Origin: Stomatobaculum sp. F0698
GTDB taxonomy: Bacteria; Bacillota; Clostridia; Lachnospirales; Lachnospiraceae
DNA: 64,000 nt
NCBI RefSeq assembly: GCF_030644385.1
Contig: NZ_CP130060.1
Span: 1,736,001 to 1,800,000 of the forward strand
Direction: 5' to 3'
Shown: positions 34,031-42,574 of the stretch, in pieces
Layout of the letters: every line of letters begins with the position of its first letter
Numbering within the stretch: the first letter of the stretch is position 1
The notes under the pieces: generated by a model
Seen by the model: the letters and a program-made list of their open reading frames with translations, nothing else
Told to the model about the DNA's origin: nothing
Database searches by the model: none
Translations under genes and position numbers: made by a program

Positions 34031-35590
34031 TCACGGCAAGTCTGATTCGCTTCTTTTGGGAACGTGGCAATATAAATAGAGGAAGTACCATCCTCCCAAA
34101 TAATTTGCGAAATAGTACATCGCATATTTCACCGGCGCTGTTAAGATAATGCAGATAAGTTCAATTAACAAGACGAGGAGAACCAGCGAAAAATCGAAAC
34201 GTCGCTCCCATAGAGATACCAAGAATAACTCTGCGGTCAATACAATCGGAATCCATAATGCCCAAAACACAAAATTTATGTTTATTCCGAATACAGTGAA
34301 CTGTCCCCCCAGAAATTTCGATACTCTATTACGTAGCCCTGAATTCAATGTCTTAACCTTCAGCGGCGAAATGTCGACATCCCAGTCCTTCAAATTTTCC
34401 GCATTCACATTTTCTGTCGTCTGCAGATACCCTGCTTCGCTATCAAAGCCTACGGAAATCACAAATTCATTCCAACGGCAGCGCAAAAAATCTTGCGGGT
34501 AGCTCATGATCAGCTTTGTACTGCTCCGCAAAAACCGAGTCATGTCCCTCTCTGTATAGTTCGTTCTCGGTTTTACCAGCGTATAAGCCCGGTTTGTCTT
34601 GGTCATGATATCTTCTATCGCATAGACCTTATCGATTGCCTCCACTTCCTCCCGATGTTCTTCCCAGTTAAACTTCGGATCCTGAAATATAGTATAAATC
34701 GGCATAATGAAACTGAGGGCAACCGGCGAATCTCCTCCTGCAAAGCTTCTCTCGCAGACTGAATAACCCGTAATGCTCAACAGCATAATCATCATTGCCG
34801 TCAGTACAGGCTTTACAAACGTACGCTTTCTCTTCAACAAGAGAGCAGCCAACATGAACGGATAAAAAACAAGCAAGAATTTAATCTCCGTTCGTATACA
34901 CACAAGTCCACTGACCAACAAATTAAGCCACAGAATCTCTCGTCGAAATTCTATCTTTTCCCCACAATTCCAAAGTACCAGATAACGCTGGAGAAACAGG
35001 ATAAGCAGAATTCCAAAAAGGAAAGTCCTCATAGGCTGGTACAGATAGTACAATGAAACCGGACTAAACAGCAGTACTGATATAAAACGAGCTTTTCTGC
35101 CTGTTATGACTCTACATTGCTGAATCAAATCTGCATAAATCCATGAGGCCAGCGCACATTGAAATAACACAATCGAACCTCGATGGAAGAAAAACATCAG
35201 TGCCACAATATGGATAGCAGTTGCAAACAGTCCTTGATTGTAATGAACTTTTAAAACAAGTGCAGAGTGCTTCAAAATACTGAATTCGTCGACTTCCACC
35301 CAATTACCGGGCCAAAGCAGAAGCAGCCCCACAAGAAGTACCGCGAAAATCAACAATGCCAAGCGAAACTTATCTTCTATTCGCTTCTTCCGCAAAGCAG
35401 TTATTGCCTGTCCCAAAAATAGGTACAGCAAAAAAAGCTGCACTAATTTACACACTGCATATAACAGGTATGAACTTCTCTCCGAAAAGTTAAAATGCTG
35501 CCAATCGAAATATAGCGAGAAAGGCAAATAAACCAACAGAACCGCTAAACGAACAAGATCTGTTTTTGAAAGCCTCTTCCATCCCATCAT
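34031..35590 (-). CDS. Large polytopic membrane protein, DUF6020-like/GT-C-like (copy L1)
   Basis: 519 residues, about twelve spans. It is the most diverged of the three but keeps LLLLWPGNWVEVDEFSIL, YQPMRTFLFGIL, the charged EEVEAIDKVYAIEDI segment that aligns with EAIDKVADIKII of L3, SYPQDFLRCRWNEF and the C-terminal YAMYYFANYLGGWYFL. It lies 25 bases downstream of the small secreted protein S1. AT-rich compared with the HAD gene upstream. Probably an extracytoplasmic glycosyl- or other group-transferase. Confidence 0.7.
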   Translation of the reverse strand: MMGWKRLSKTDLVRLAVLLVYLPFSLYFDWQHFNFSERSSYLLYAVCKLVQLFLLYLFLGQAITALRKKRIEDKFRLALLIFAVLLVGLLLLWPGNWVEVDEFSILKHSALVLKVHYNQGLFATAIHIVALMFFFHRGSIVLFQCALASWIYADLIQQCRVITGRKARFISVLLFSPVSLYYLYQPMRTFLFGILLILFLQRYLVLWNCGEKIEFRREILWLNLLVSGLVCIRTEIKFLLVFYPFMLAALLLKRKRTFVKPVLTAMMIMLLSITGYSVCERSFAGGDSPVALSFIMPIYTIFQDPKFNWEEHREEVEAIDKVYAIEDIMTKTNRAYTLVKPRTNYTERDMTRFLRSSTKLIMSYPQDFLRCRWNEFVISVGFDSEAGYLQTTENVNAENLKDWDVDISPLKVKTLNSGLRNRVSKFLGGQFTVFGININFVFWALWIPIVLTAELFLVSLWERRFDFSLVLLVLLIELICIILTAPVKYAMYYFANYLGGWYFLYLYCHVPKRSESDLP

Positions 35591-35615
35591 TCCCCACCGA
35601 AAGACAAAAATTCTG

Positions 35616-36002
35616 TCATCCTTTCTTTGAGAACCGAATCAGATTCAGCAAAAGAGAAAATATCACCGCCGCATACAGAAAGCCGTTAATCGGCGTAAAA
35701 ACAGCCTTCATGCTGTCATCTTCCTTGTACTCTTTGCCGTTCACATAGAGCTTGCCGTCCACGTAGACACCGCCGTAGCGGTCCACGGAGACCACAGCCT
35801 TGCCGTTCTCATCGACAATCTTGACGCCTCTGCCGCTCTCGCCCGGGCTCACGACAATCCAGTCATCGCTCCCGCCGTTGTCATTCGGCTGCTGCTGCAC
35901 GCTGACATTTCCCGCCGTGCCGAAATCCTGTACTTCCGCTGCGTATGCAGGCGTCGCCGCGAGCGTCGCCAGCAAGAATGCCATTGCTATTTTCTTCTTC
36001 AT
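35616..36002 (-). CDS. Small secreted, C-terminally membrane-anchored protein (copy S1)
   Basis: 128 residues, the same length as S2. Signal peptide cleaved after AYA (about residue 22), external domain with WIVVSPGESGRGVKI, VVSVDRYGGVYVDGKLYVNG and FTPINGFLYAAV running into the anchor span, then basic RFSKKG. GAGGGAGAG precedes the ATG. It begins 9 bases after the HAD gene and 25 bases before L1. Its DNA is GC-rich like the core locus, unlike S2, so S2 may have drifted or arrived separately. Function unknown. Confidence 0.8.
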   Translation of the reverse strand: MKKKIAMAFLLATLAATPAYAAEVQDFGTAGNVSVQQQPNDNGGSDDWIVVSPGESGRGVKIVDENGKAVVSVDRYGGVYVDGKLYVNGKEYKEDDSMKAVFTPINGFLYAAVIFSLLLNLIRFSKKG

Positions 36003-36011
36003 AGCTCTCCC

Positions 36012-37952
36012 TCAGTAATATTGTTCCAAAATGCGGTTGTACATACCGATCAGCGGATACAGCCGGTACTTGGTGAGATAGCCCTGCGGCCAGGTTGTGT
36101 CGCGGAGAAAGTCCTTGAATTCCTGCCGCTTCTTTTTACTGACCAGCGCAAGCGCCATTAAGACCGGGCGGAAGCGTGTGCTCCGGTCCACATAGCTGCC
36201 AACACCGAACTCCTCGTTGTGGCGCAGCGCAAAGTAGGCATTCACGGTCTCCCGCTTCGGCTCGTAGATGAAGCGCTTTAAAGACTCCCAGGCGAGCGGA
36301 CGGAGTTCAAACTCGGTCACAAGCTGATTTTCGCAGTAAATGCACAGCGCCGCGCAGGTTTCGATAATGTGTTTTTGCAGTGCTTTTGTGTAAGAGAAGA
36401 AGATGGCATCCTCCTCCTGCTCGCAGTTTCGAAGTGCCACGATTTTCCCATCCTTCGCGCTATAGCCGACGGTGCTGCCGTTCGGCGAATTGCATATCAT
36501 CTCAAAGGGCGTGGAAACCGTCATGAGTGCCCGTGCCGAGCGGAAGGCGTCAATGTAACCGCGCTTTTCCGCGTTCTCGGGCTGCTCGTTCAGGAAGGGA
36601 ATCAAGCCGATATAGAAGCCCAGCATCTTGGTCTTCGGGAAGAGGTGACAGAGGTTATCCTGAATGGTGCCCCTCCAGCCGATGTCCACAATCGCAATTT
36701 CCTCTTCCGCGCCGCATAAATCCCGCTCCGCGCAGTAGGAAAGCAGAAGCGCACGCTTTTCGTCCCGCTCCGCTTCCATGCACTCTAAAAAAGCCTGATC
36801 CGCAAAGAGCGCCTGTACTCTTTCATCCTGCCAGGGATAGGTGATCACCTCTTCCGCCGGAATTTCATGCTTTTGAAGGAACTCCCGCACAGACTCCAAA
36901 TCCACGCCGAGCGAGGTGAAGAGCGCCTGCATGGACTGCACGGAATACTGGTTCCAGAGCCGCATGAGTTCCTTTGTGCTGATTTCGCGGAGTGAGGGCA
37001 TGAAGGTCGCAAGGCGGCTCACCTCAAGGAGATAGGACTTCGGGTAGGCGCGCTTTGAGACTGCGGCCATCGCGTCGTAAATCTCCTTGTAGAACTCGCC
37101 CTCGCGCGTAAAGAAGTAAATTTTCTTGATGTCCCTTGCCCTTACCTCTTCCGCGAGGTTCCGGACAAAGCCGTAGAAGAAGAGGCTCACATCATCGCTG
37201 CCGCTGAGCGGCGCGCCCGGGTACTGCAGCGGCTTTTTCGTGTCTCCGACAAAGTTCCGCTCCCGCTCCTCTCTTCTTTTGTGCTCCTCCGCGGGCAGAT
37301 AGCGCTCTGCCGCAATGCCGAGCCGCTTCGGGACTTCCGCATCGCTGTAGGCATTGTCTCCGAGGTGCATGTGCTCCGCCGGTGTGACGCCGAGCAGCTT
37401 CTCTGCCTCCTCAAAAAGGCGTCCCGAGCGCTTATTGACGCGAAAATCGCAGGACACCAGCACCCGCTCCAAGGGCTTCGAAAAACCCGCCGCCTCAATT
37501 AACTCCCGAAGGAATGCTTCGCCCGCATAAAAATCCGAAATACAGACCAGTCTCTTGTGGGGAATGCTGTCAATCTTTGCCTCAATGCCGGGATCCAGGT
37601 AGATGTGCCGCTTCTCTGCGGCGAGTTCCTCCGCCACGAGGCGCTCGGTCAGCGCGCTCAGTTCTTCCTCGGGATGGGTCTCAAGAAACGCGCGCACCAA
37701 TACTTCGCGGAAAACCGCGTGAATCTCGTACTCATCGTCAAAGCCCTGCGCAGTGCTCTGCTGCCCCAAATCACGCTCTACCGTCTGGCGCAGACGAAAC
37801 AGCGCCCTTGCACTCCGGTACTCCTCCTTGAGTAAGTCCCCGCGCTGCTCCAAAAGTGCGGCCGCGGTCTCCACCTTGATGGCATCCGGATGGCAATCTC
37901 TCCGCAAGATGGTATCCCAGATATCCAGTGATATGAGCTCATAGCTTTGCAT
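36012..37952 (-). CDS. HAD-like hydrolase with large C-terminal domain
   Basis: 646 residues. The N-terminal 230 residues form a HAD domain: motif I SLDIWDTIL, motif II VCISDFYAG, motif III lysine in RVNKRSG and motif IV LGDNAYSDAEVP. The remaining 400 residues (GFVRNLAEEV, KIYFFTREGEFYKEIYDAM, then AIVDIGWRGTIQDNL) are a conserved unit often fused to HAD in surface polysaccharide loci, whose activity is not known to me. No signal or spans, so cytosolic. The downstream S1 gene follows after 9 bases. Confidence 0.8.
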   Translation of the reverse strand: MQSYELISLDIWDTILRRDCHPDAIKVETAAALLEQRGDLLKEEYRSARALFRLRQTVERDLGQQSTAQGFDDEYEIHAVFREVLVRAFLETHPEEELSALTERLVAEELAAEKRHIYLDPGIEAKIDSIPHKRLVCISDFYAGEAFLRELIEAAGFSKPLERVLVSCDFRVNKRSGRLFEEAEKLLGVTPAEHMHLGDNAYSDAEVPKRLGIAAERYLPAEEHKRREERERNFVGDTKKPLQYPGAPLSGSDDVSLFFYGFVRNLAEEVRARDIKKIYFFTREGEFYKEIYDAMAAVSKRAYPKSYLLEVSRLATFMPSLREISTKELMRLWNQYSVQSMQALFTSLGVDLESVREFLQKHEIPAEEVITYPWQDERVQALFADQAFLECMEAERDEKRALLLSYCAERDLCGAEEEIAIVDIGWRGTIQDNLCHLFPKTKMLGFYIGLIPFLNEQPENAEKRGYIDAFRSARALMTVSTPFEMICNSPNGSTVGYSAKDGKIVALRNCEQEEDAIFFSYTKALQKHIIETCAALCIYCENQLVTEFELRPLAWESLKRFIYEPKRETVNAYFALRHNEEFGVGSYVDRSTRFRPVLMALALVSKKKRQEFKDFLRDTTWPQGYLTKYRLYPLIGMYNRILEQYY

Positions 37953-37975
37953 TTGCGCGAAGCTCCTTTCCTTGT

Positions 37976-39193
37976 TTACAGTCCCCGCAGCTTATACCAG
38001 AGCTTGCGGAGCAGTTTGCTCTTACGAATAAAGCCGACCCGCTTGAGGCGCCCGAAGAGCGAATTATCAACGATGACCGGCGGTGCATAGCTCTGCTCCG
38101 CAAGTTTCTCGTCCATGACCACATCCGCCGAGACGGCAGGGCGCGTATAGCTTCTGTCGTAAACCGCGGGCTCTGCCGGTTCCCGGCGCGCCGCCATGTC
38201 GCTGACCGCCGCATAGAACTGCTCAAAGCCGTACTCCAGATCCTTATCCGCCATGTAGCGCTTGCCCGCCTCGGACATTTGGGCCGCTTGTTCCGGGTGA
38301 TCTAAAATCTCAATCAAAGCCTGGGCAATCGACTCCGGCGTGGTGTGCGCGAGGCGCACGCCCTCGTTCGGCATGTCGAAGAAGTTATTTTCCATGTAGA
38401 GATCCACGACCGGCAGACCGGCCGCCATCATCTCAAAGGGAATGCGCGAGGGGTTCGAAGAGCTGATGCAGAGTCCCACCTCGCACTTATTGTAAAGCGC
38501 ATTGCACTTTTCAAGCGGGATGATGCCCAGGTTCTCGTGTTCAAACCAGACATTCCCCTTGATGTTCGAGCCGTAGAGATAGATTTTCACATCCGGGCGC
38601 AGGAACTTCACAATGCCGAGCGCCTCAATGCCGAGCACACTGCAGCGGCGCGGCTTATCGGGCTGATAGACAAAGCAGATGGCGTGTTCCTTCTTTGCTT
38701 CCGGCAGCGGACGGTAGATGCGCCGGTCGGCGCAGAAATCGAAATAGCGGGAAGGCGTGTGGTACTCTGTCTGCATCTTGTGCGAAAGCCAACGGCCTAT
38801 GGTGACCGGTTTTAAGCCGTAGCCGTAGGAATTGCAGGCGAGAATGTAGCCGTCGCCCATGGGGTTAAAGAGCGCCTCAAAGTCCTGAATGAAGTAGGCT
38901 TTTACAGCCTTACTGTTGCAGTCCCGCACCACCTTGGCCGTAAACCAGGCAGTCGCGAAGATGATGTCGTACTCTCCCTGAATGTCGTAGCCCAGAATAA
39001 AGCGGCAGTCGTGCTTTCCGAAGAGGGTCTCTGCCTGGCGGCGGAGTTCCTCGGAATTCTTGACTTCTCCCTTATCTTCCACATAGACATCGCACTCATA
39101 ACCCTTGCGAATCAAGTATTGCACGTTCTGGAGTATGGTTCTGTGTCCCCCGGAGCCCTCGATCAGCGACGGCAGTACCCACGCAGCTCTCAT
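37976..39193 (-). CDS. WsaF-like glycosyltransferase (rhamnosyltransferase type)
   Basis: 405 residues, GT-B fold. The N-terminal LPSLIEGSGGHRTI and KAYFIQDFEALFNPMGD, and the C-terminal nucleotide-binding region GLCISSSNPSRIPFEMMAAG LPVVDLY (given in two parts), resemble WsaF, a dTDP-rhamnose beta-1,2-rhamnosyltransferase. This fits with rfbC at 19 kb. Its ATG overlaps the stop of the methyltransferase gene by four bases. A 70-residue polar region follows the conserved end. Confidence 0.85.
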   Translation of the reverse strand: MRAAWVLPSLIEGSGGHRTILQNVQYLIRKGYECDVYVEDKGEVKNSEELRRQAETLFGKHDCRFILGYDIQGEYDIIFATAWFTAKVVRDCNSKAVKAYFIQDFEALFNPMGDGYILACNSYGYGLKPVTIGRWLSHKMQTEYHTPSRYFDFCADRRIYRPLPEAKKEHAICFVYQPDKPRRCSVLGIEALGIVKFLRPDVKIYLYGSNIKGNVWFEHENLGIIPLEKCNALYNKCEVGLCISSSNPSRIPFEMMAAGLPVVDLYMENNFFDMPNEGVRLAHTTPESIAQALIEILDHPEQAAQMSEAGKRYMADKDLEYGFEQFYAAVSDMAARREPAEPAVYDRSYTRPAVSADVVMDEKLAEQSYAPPVIVDNSLFGRLKRVGFIRKSKLLRKLWYKLRGL

Positions 39194-40437
39194 TTTTTCT
39201 CCCCGTACTTTCTCCGAAACTCAAGACGCGACATCCAATGCCGCTTGATCATTGCCTCATACTCCGCATTCTGCTGCTGCAGGGTAAGAATGATATTGCC
39301 CTGCTGCTGCACAATGCCGAGTCTCTCCTCCGCAATCTTGTGTGCCTCGTTTAAGCTGCGGTCGCGCTCGTCGATTAGCTTTGCCTGCGCCTCAATGGCC
39401 GCATCCTTTTCAGCGACCAATTTTTCGTCCGCCGCAATCCGCGCATCTCGCTCGTCTATCATCTTAGATTGATTTGCAATCGCCGCATCCTTCTCGGCGA
39501 CCAGCTTCTCATCCGCCGCAATCCGCGCATCCCGCTCATCGATCATCTTGGTCTGGCTCGCAATGGTTGCATCGCGCTCCTCAATGAGCTTGGTCTGGCT
39601 TGCAATCGCTGCATCCTTCTCGGCGACCAATCTTTCATCCGCCGCAATCCGCGCATCCCGCTCATCAATCATCTTCGACTGCTGCTCAATCGCGCGGTAG
39701 CGTTCCTCGTAAAGGCCCTTCAACTCGTCAAAGCGCGCCTGCGTGTACTTGTACTTGGAGCGGTAGAAGTAGAGGTCCTTATAGTACTTGAAAAAGCCCG
39801 CTGCCTCGAGTCTGTCATACCAGTAGCGTCCCTTCGGGAAGAGGATGCCGAGGCCGCAGCTGTGCGTAAAGTCAAAGTAGCAGTCGTACTCCTTCTTGGT
39901 CTTTTCCCAGTGGTCGCAGGAGCCCTGGTCGATCGGGCTGTACACATCGTGGAAGAGGACGATGCCGTTCTCCTTTAGCTTGGGCAGCCAGGTCGTAAAG
40001 TCGTGCTCCACGTCCTCAAAGGTGTGTCCGCCGTCGATGTGCAGAATGTCGATTGAATTGTCCGCAAAGTTCGGGCGCGCATCGTCAAAGCACATCTGGA
40101 AGAGGTGCAGGTTTACCTCCGGATAATAGGTCGCGGCGGTCTTCTGCACGAGTGCATAGACTTCCTCGCCGGTAATTTCCGCGCCGATATCGCCGCTCCA
40201 CATATCCACTGCATTGATTTCGGTATTCAGCTTAAAATCTCGCACGGCCTGACAGAAGCTAAAGAGCGAGCAGCCGTACTGACTGCCGAGTTCCACCAGA
40301 CGCTCCGGCCGCACAAACTGCAATAAATCATAGGCAAAATCCCGATGCCCTTCCCAGTAGGCAAATTTAAGCTTCGGGTTTAACTGATCTGCGTCATATC
40401 GCGGGTCTGAGACGACCCAGTCGGTTTCATGGTTCAT
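39190..40437 (-). CDS. SAM-dependent methyltransferase with long repeat-built coiled coil
   Basis: 415 residues. Residues 1-230 are a class I methyltransferase: RLVELGSQYGCSLFSF (SAM-binding glycine loop), INAVDMWSGD, ILHIDGGHTFEDVEHDF and GIVLFHDVYSP. Residues 240-400 are a continuous heptad coiled coil made of 28-residue units beginning MIDERDARIAADE at residues 256, 298 and 326, with a 14-residue half unit between the first two. It overlaps wzt by 11 bases and the WsaF-like gene by four. In E. coli O9a, WbdD joins a terminating methyltransferase to a coiled-coil ruler that sets chain length; this protein has that layout without the WbdD kinase. The analogy is inference. Confidence 0.85.
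   Translation of the reverse strand: MNHETDWVVSDPRYDADQLNPKLKFAYWEGHRDFAYDLLQFVRPERLVELGSQYGCSLFSFCQAVRDFKLNTEINAVDMWSGDIGAEITGEEVYALVQKTAATYYPEVNLHLFQMCFDDARPNFADNSIDILHIDGGHTFEDVEHDFTTWLPKLKENGIVLFHDVYSPIDQGSCDHWEKTKKEYDCYFDFTHSCGLGILFPKGRYWYDRLEAAGFFKYYKDLYFYRSKYKYTQARFDELKGLYEERYRAIEQQSKMIDERDARIAADERLVAEKDAAIASQTKLIEERDATIASQTKMIDERDARIAADEKLVAEKDAAIANQSKMIDERDARIAADEKLVAEKDAAIEAQAKLIDERDRSLNEAHKIAEERLGIVQQQGNIILTLQQQNAEYEAMIKRHWMSRLEFRRKYGEKK
39381..39680. repeat. 84-bp in-frame repeats encoding coiled-coil units
   Basis: Three imperfect 84-bp units and a 42-bp half unit within the methyltransferase gene. Shared plus-strand blocks include GCCGCAATCCGCGCATC and GCATCCTTCTCGGCGACCA. All are multiples of 21 bases, so copy-number change keeps the heptad register. 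Confidence 0.85.
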
Positions 40438-41770
40438 GCTCTATCCTCTCGATTTTGAATTCTTCAATCACGTGGTTGATGATGCCGTGCATGGGCTTTA
40501 AGGCGATTGCCTGCACGTGCAACACGCTGTGCACCCAACACTGCACGGTATGCACCATCTGGTCATAACCCTCGCCTATGCCGAGGGTCAGGAAATAATC
40601 GCCCTCCTTGACTTCAGGCCAATGGAAGGAAAGAGAAGCTTTTCTCACTTCACCCTGCTTTACACCCTCTATCATAATATTCTCGCCGAGGGTGCTCTGC
40701 GCAAAAATACTGTTTCCGTACTTATCCTTAAAAGTATAGCCGATTATGATATTGTCTGCATCTTTTTTCGCGTGCAGTAAAAGCTCGATCCGCACCGCAT
40801 CGCCCGGCTTTACAACATCCACCGCCTCGCCGTTAATCAGCATGCGACAGCGATCGATTAAAATATCCTGCGCACCGCCTATGCTCTCCTTCGGCGCATC
40901 GACCCAGCCGATTTCCGCCTTTTCTTTTTCGCGGGCCGCGGCCTCCAAAGCGAGTGCTTCCGCCTCTGCCTCTGTGGCAGCGTTTAAGCGCGCATCCTCA
41001 TCCTTCGCGGCAGCCTCCTCGCTCTGAAATACGCTCGTGTGGAGCAGCTTTAAATAATCCTCAATGACCTCGAGCGGCTTACCCTCGCGGATTATTTTTC
41101 CGCGATCGATTAAAATCACGCGATCCGCCATATTCGCGATGCTGTTCATGTCGTGGGTCACAAGGAGCTTGGTGACGCCCTTCATCTCCTCCTTCATGAA
41201 GGTATTGCACTTCTGCTGGAAGAAGATATCGCCGACCGAAAGCGCCTCATCGACAATCAGAATTTCCGGTTTGAAGCTAATCATGACCGCAAAGGCGAGA
41301 CGGGCAAACATACCGCTCGAATAGGTCTTGACCGGCTGTCCCATGTACTCGCCGATGTCCGCGAAGTCCACGATTTCCTTGACTTTCTCCTGCATCTCCT
41401 CGTCGGAGAAGCCGCGCATGGAGCCGTTCAGGAAGATGTTCTCATAGCCCGTGTACTCCGGATTAAAACCGGTGCCGAGCTCGAGCAGAGCGGAAATTTC
41501 GCCATGTGTCTCTATGCTGCCCTCGCTCGGCGTGATGACACCGGTGATGAGCTTTAAGAGCGTCGACTTGCCCGCACCGTTCCGCCCGATGATACCCAGG
41601 GTCTCTCCCTTCTTCACCGTGAAGGAAACCTGATCCAAGGCTTTATAGAGCGTGTGATATTTTTTCTTGGTGAGCGAGAACAGTTCCTTGACCCTGTCCT
41701 GCGGTCTCTCGTAGAGGTTATAGAACTTGCTTACGCCTCTCACTTCAATGGCATTTTCGTTTTGATTCAT
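40427..41770 (-). CDS. wzt: Polysaccharide ABC exporter, ATP-binding protein with carbohydrate-binding C-domain
   Basis: 447 residues. Residues 1-245 are the ATPase: Walker A IIGRNGAGKSTLL, signature TYSSGMFARLAFA, Walker B ILIVDEALSVGD and LVTHDM. An Ala/Glu-rich linker (about 255-290) leads to a beta-sandwich of the Wzt C-terminal type (QDILIDRCRML, GDAVRIELLL, GYTFKDKYGNSIF, GDYFLTLGIG). In the O9a system that domain recognises the capped chain end, coupling termination to export. It follows wzm by 9 bases and overlaps the methyltransferase gene. Confidence 0.95.
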   Translation of the reverse strand: MNQNENAIEVRGVSKFYNLYERPQDRVKELFSLTKKKYHTLYKALDQVSFTVKKGETLGIIGRNGAGKSTLLKLITGVITPSEGSIETHGEISALLELGTGFNPEYTGYENIFLNGSMRGFSDEEMQEKVKEIVDFADIGEYMGQPVKTYSSGMFARLAFAVMISFKPEILIVDEALSVGDIFFQQKCNTFMKEEMKGVTKLLVTHDMNSIANMADRVILIDRGKIIREGKPLEVIEDYLKLLHTSVFQSEEAAAKDEDARLNAATEAEAEALALEAAAREKEKAEIGWVDAPKESIGGAQDILIDRCRMLINGEAVDVVKPGDAVRIELLLHAKKDADNIIIGYTFKDKYGNSIFAQSTLGENIMIEGVKQGEVRKASLSFHWPEVKEGDYFLTLGIGEGYDQMVHTVQCWVHSVLHVQAIALKPMHGIINHVIEEFKIERIEHEP

Positions 41771-41779
41771 CGCTTATCC

Positions 41780-42574
41780 TCAGAGCACGTCTGCAAAGTA
41801 CGGTTTTAATTTCCGGAAGGTGTACATACCGAGCGCAAAAATCGCGCCTGTGACCGCCCAGAAGTAGAGCGTATAAAGGGGCTTGGTCCAGAAGGGGATG
41901 TGCGCATAGAGCGAATCCCGGTAGCCCTCAACCAGGTAATAAACCGGGTTCAGCTGAAAAATAAGACGCAGCTTGCCGCTCAGCACCTCCGGGCCCCATA
42001 CAATCGGAATGGCCCAGAAACCGATCTGGATGAAGATGCCCACCAGCTGACTAGCATCCCGCATGTAGACCGTGACCGAAGAAGTAAAGAGCACCACGGC
42101 GAAGACCAGCATGAAGTTACAGAAAATATAATAGGCGAGTTGCAAATAGTACCAGTCCGCCGTAAAGCCCGAAAAGTTCAGGATGACGGTCACAATGCCG
42201 AGAAAGATGCCGTGAATGATCAGCGAGGTGCCTACCTTCACGAGCGGAATGAGCCCCACGTTGAAGTTCAGTTTTTTCACGAGATAGGAGTACTCGAGAA
42301 AGGCATTGGTGCCCGCGCCGAGCGCATCCGAAAAGAAAAACCAGGCCACAATACCGGATATCATCCAGATGATATAGGGGGTGCCGTCCGGGCGCTCGCC
42401 GTTCCGCAAGCCGACGGTAAAGACAAACCAGTAAATGAGTACCGTGATGAGCGGCTGCACAATGCCCCAGACCACGCCGAGGTAGGAGCCGCTGTACCGC
42501 GCCTTGAAGTCGTTCTTTATGAGCTTCCCGATCATCTTTTTATCTTTTTGAAAAAAAACGCGAAGTCTGTTCAT
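41780..42574 (-). CDS. wzm: Polysaccharide ABC exporter, permease
   Basis: 264 residues, six spans, ABC-2 type. The N-terminal LIKNDFKARYSGSYLGVVWG is the conserved amphipathic coupling region of Wzm/TagG proteins, and VYMRDASQLVGIFIQIGFWA and PVYYLVEGYRDSLY are typical of the C-terminal half. It overlaps the upstream glycosyltransferase by four bases. With Wzt it would export an undecaprenyl-diphosphate-linked polymer. Confidence 0.95.
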   Translation of the reverse strand: MNRLRVFFQKDKKMIGKLIKNDFKARYSGSYLGVVWGIVQPLITVLIYWFVFTVGLRNGERPDGTPYIIWMISGIVAWFFFSDALGAGTNAFLEYSYLVKKLNFNVGLIPLVKVGTSLIIHGIFLGIVTVILNFSGFTADWYYLQLAYYIFCNFMLVFAVVLFTSSVTVYMRDASQLVGIFIQIGFWAIPIVWGPEVLSGKLRLIFQLNPVYYLVEGYRDSLYAHIPFWTKPLYTLYFWAVTGAIFALGMYTFRKLKPYFADVL

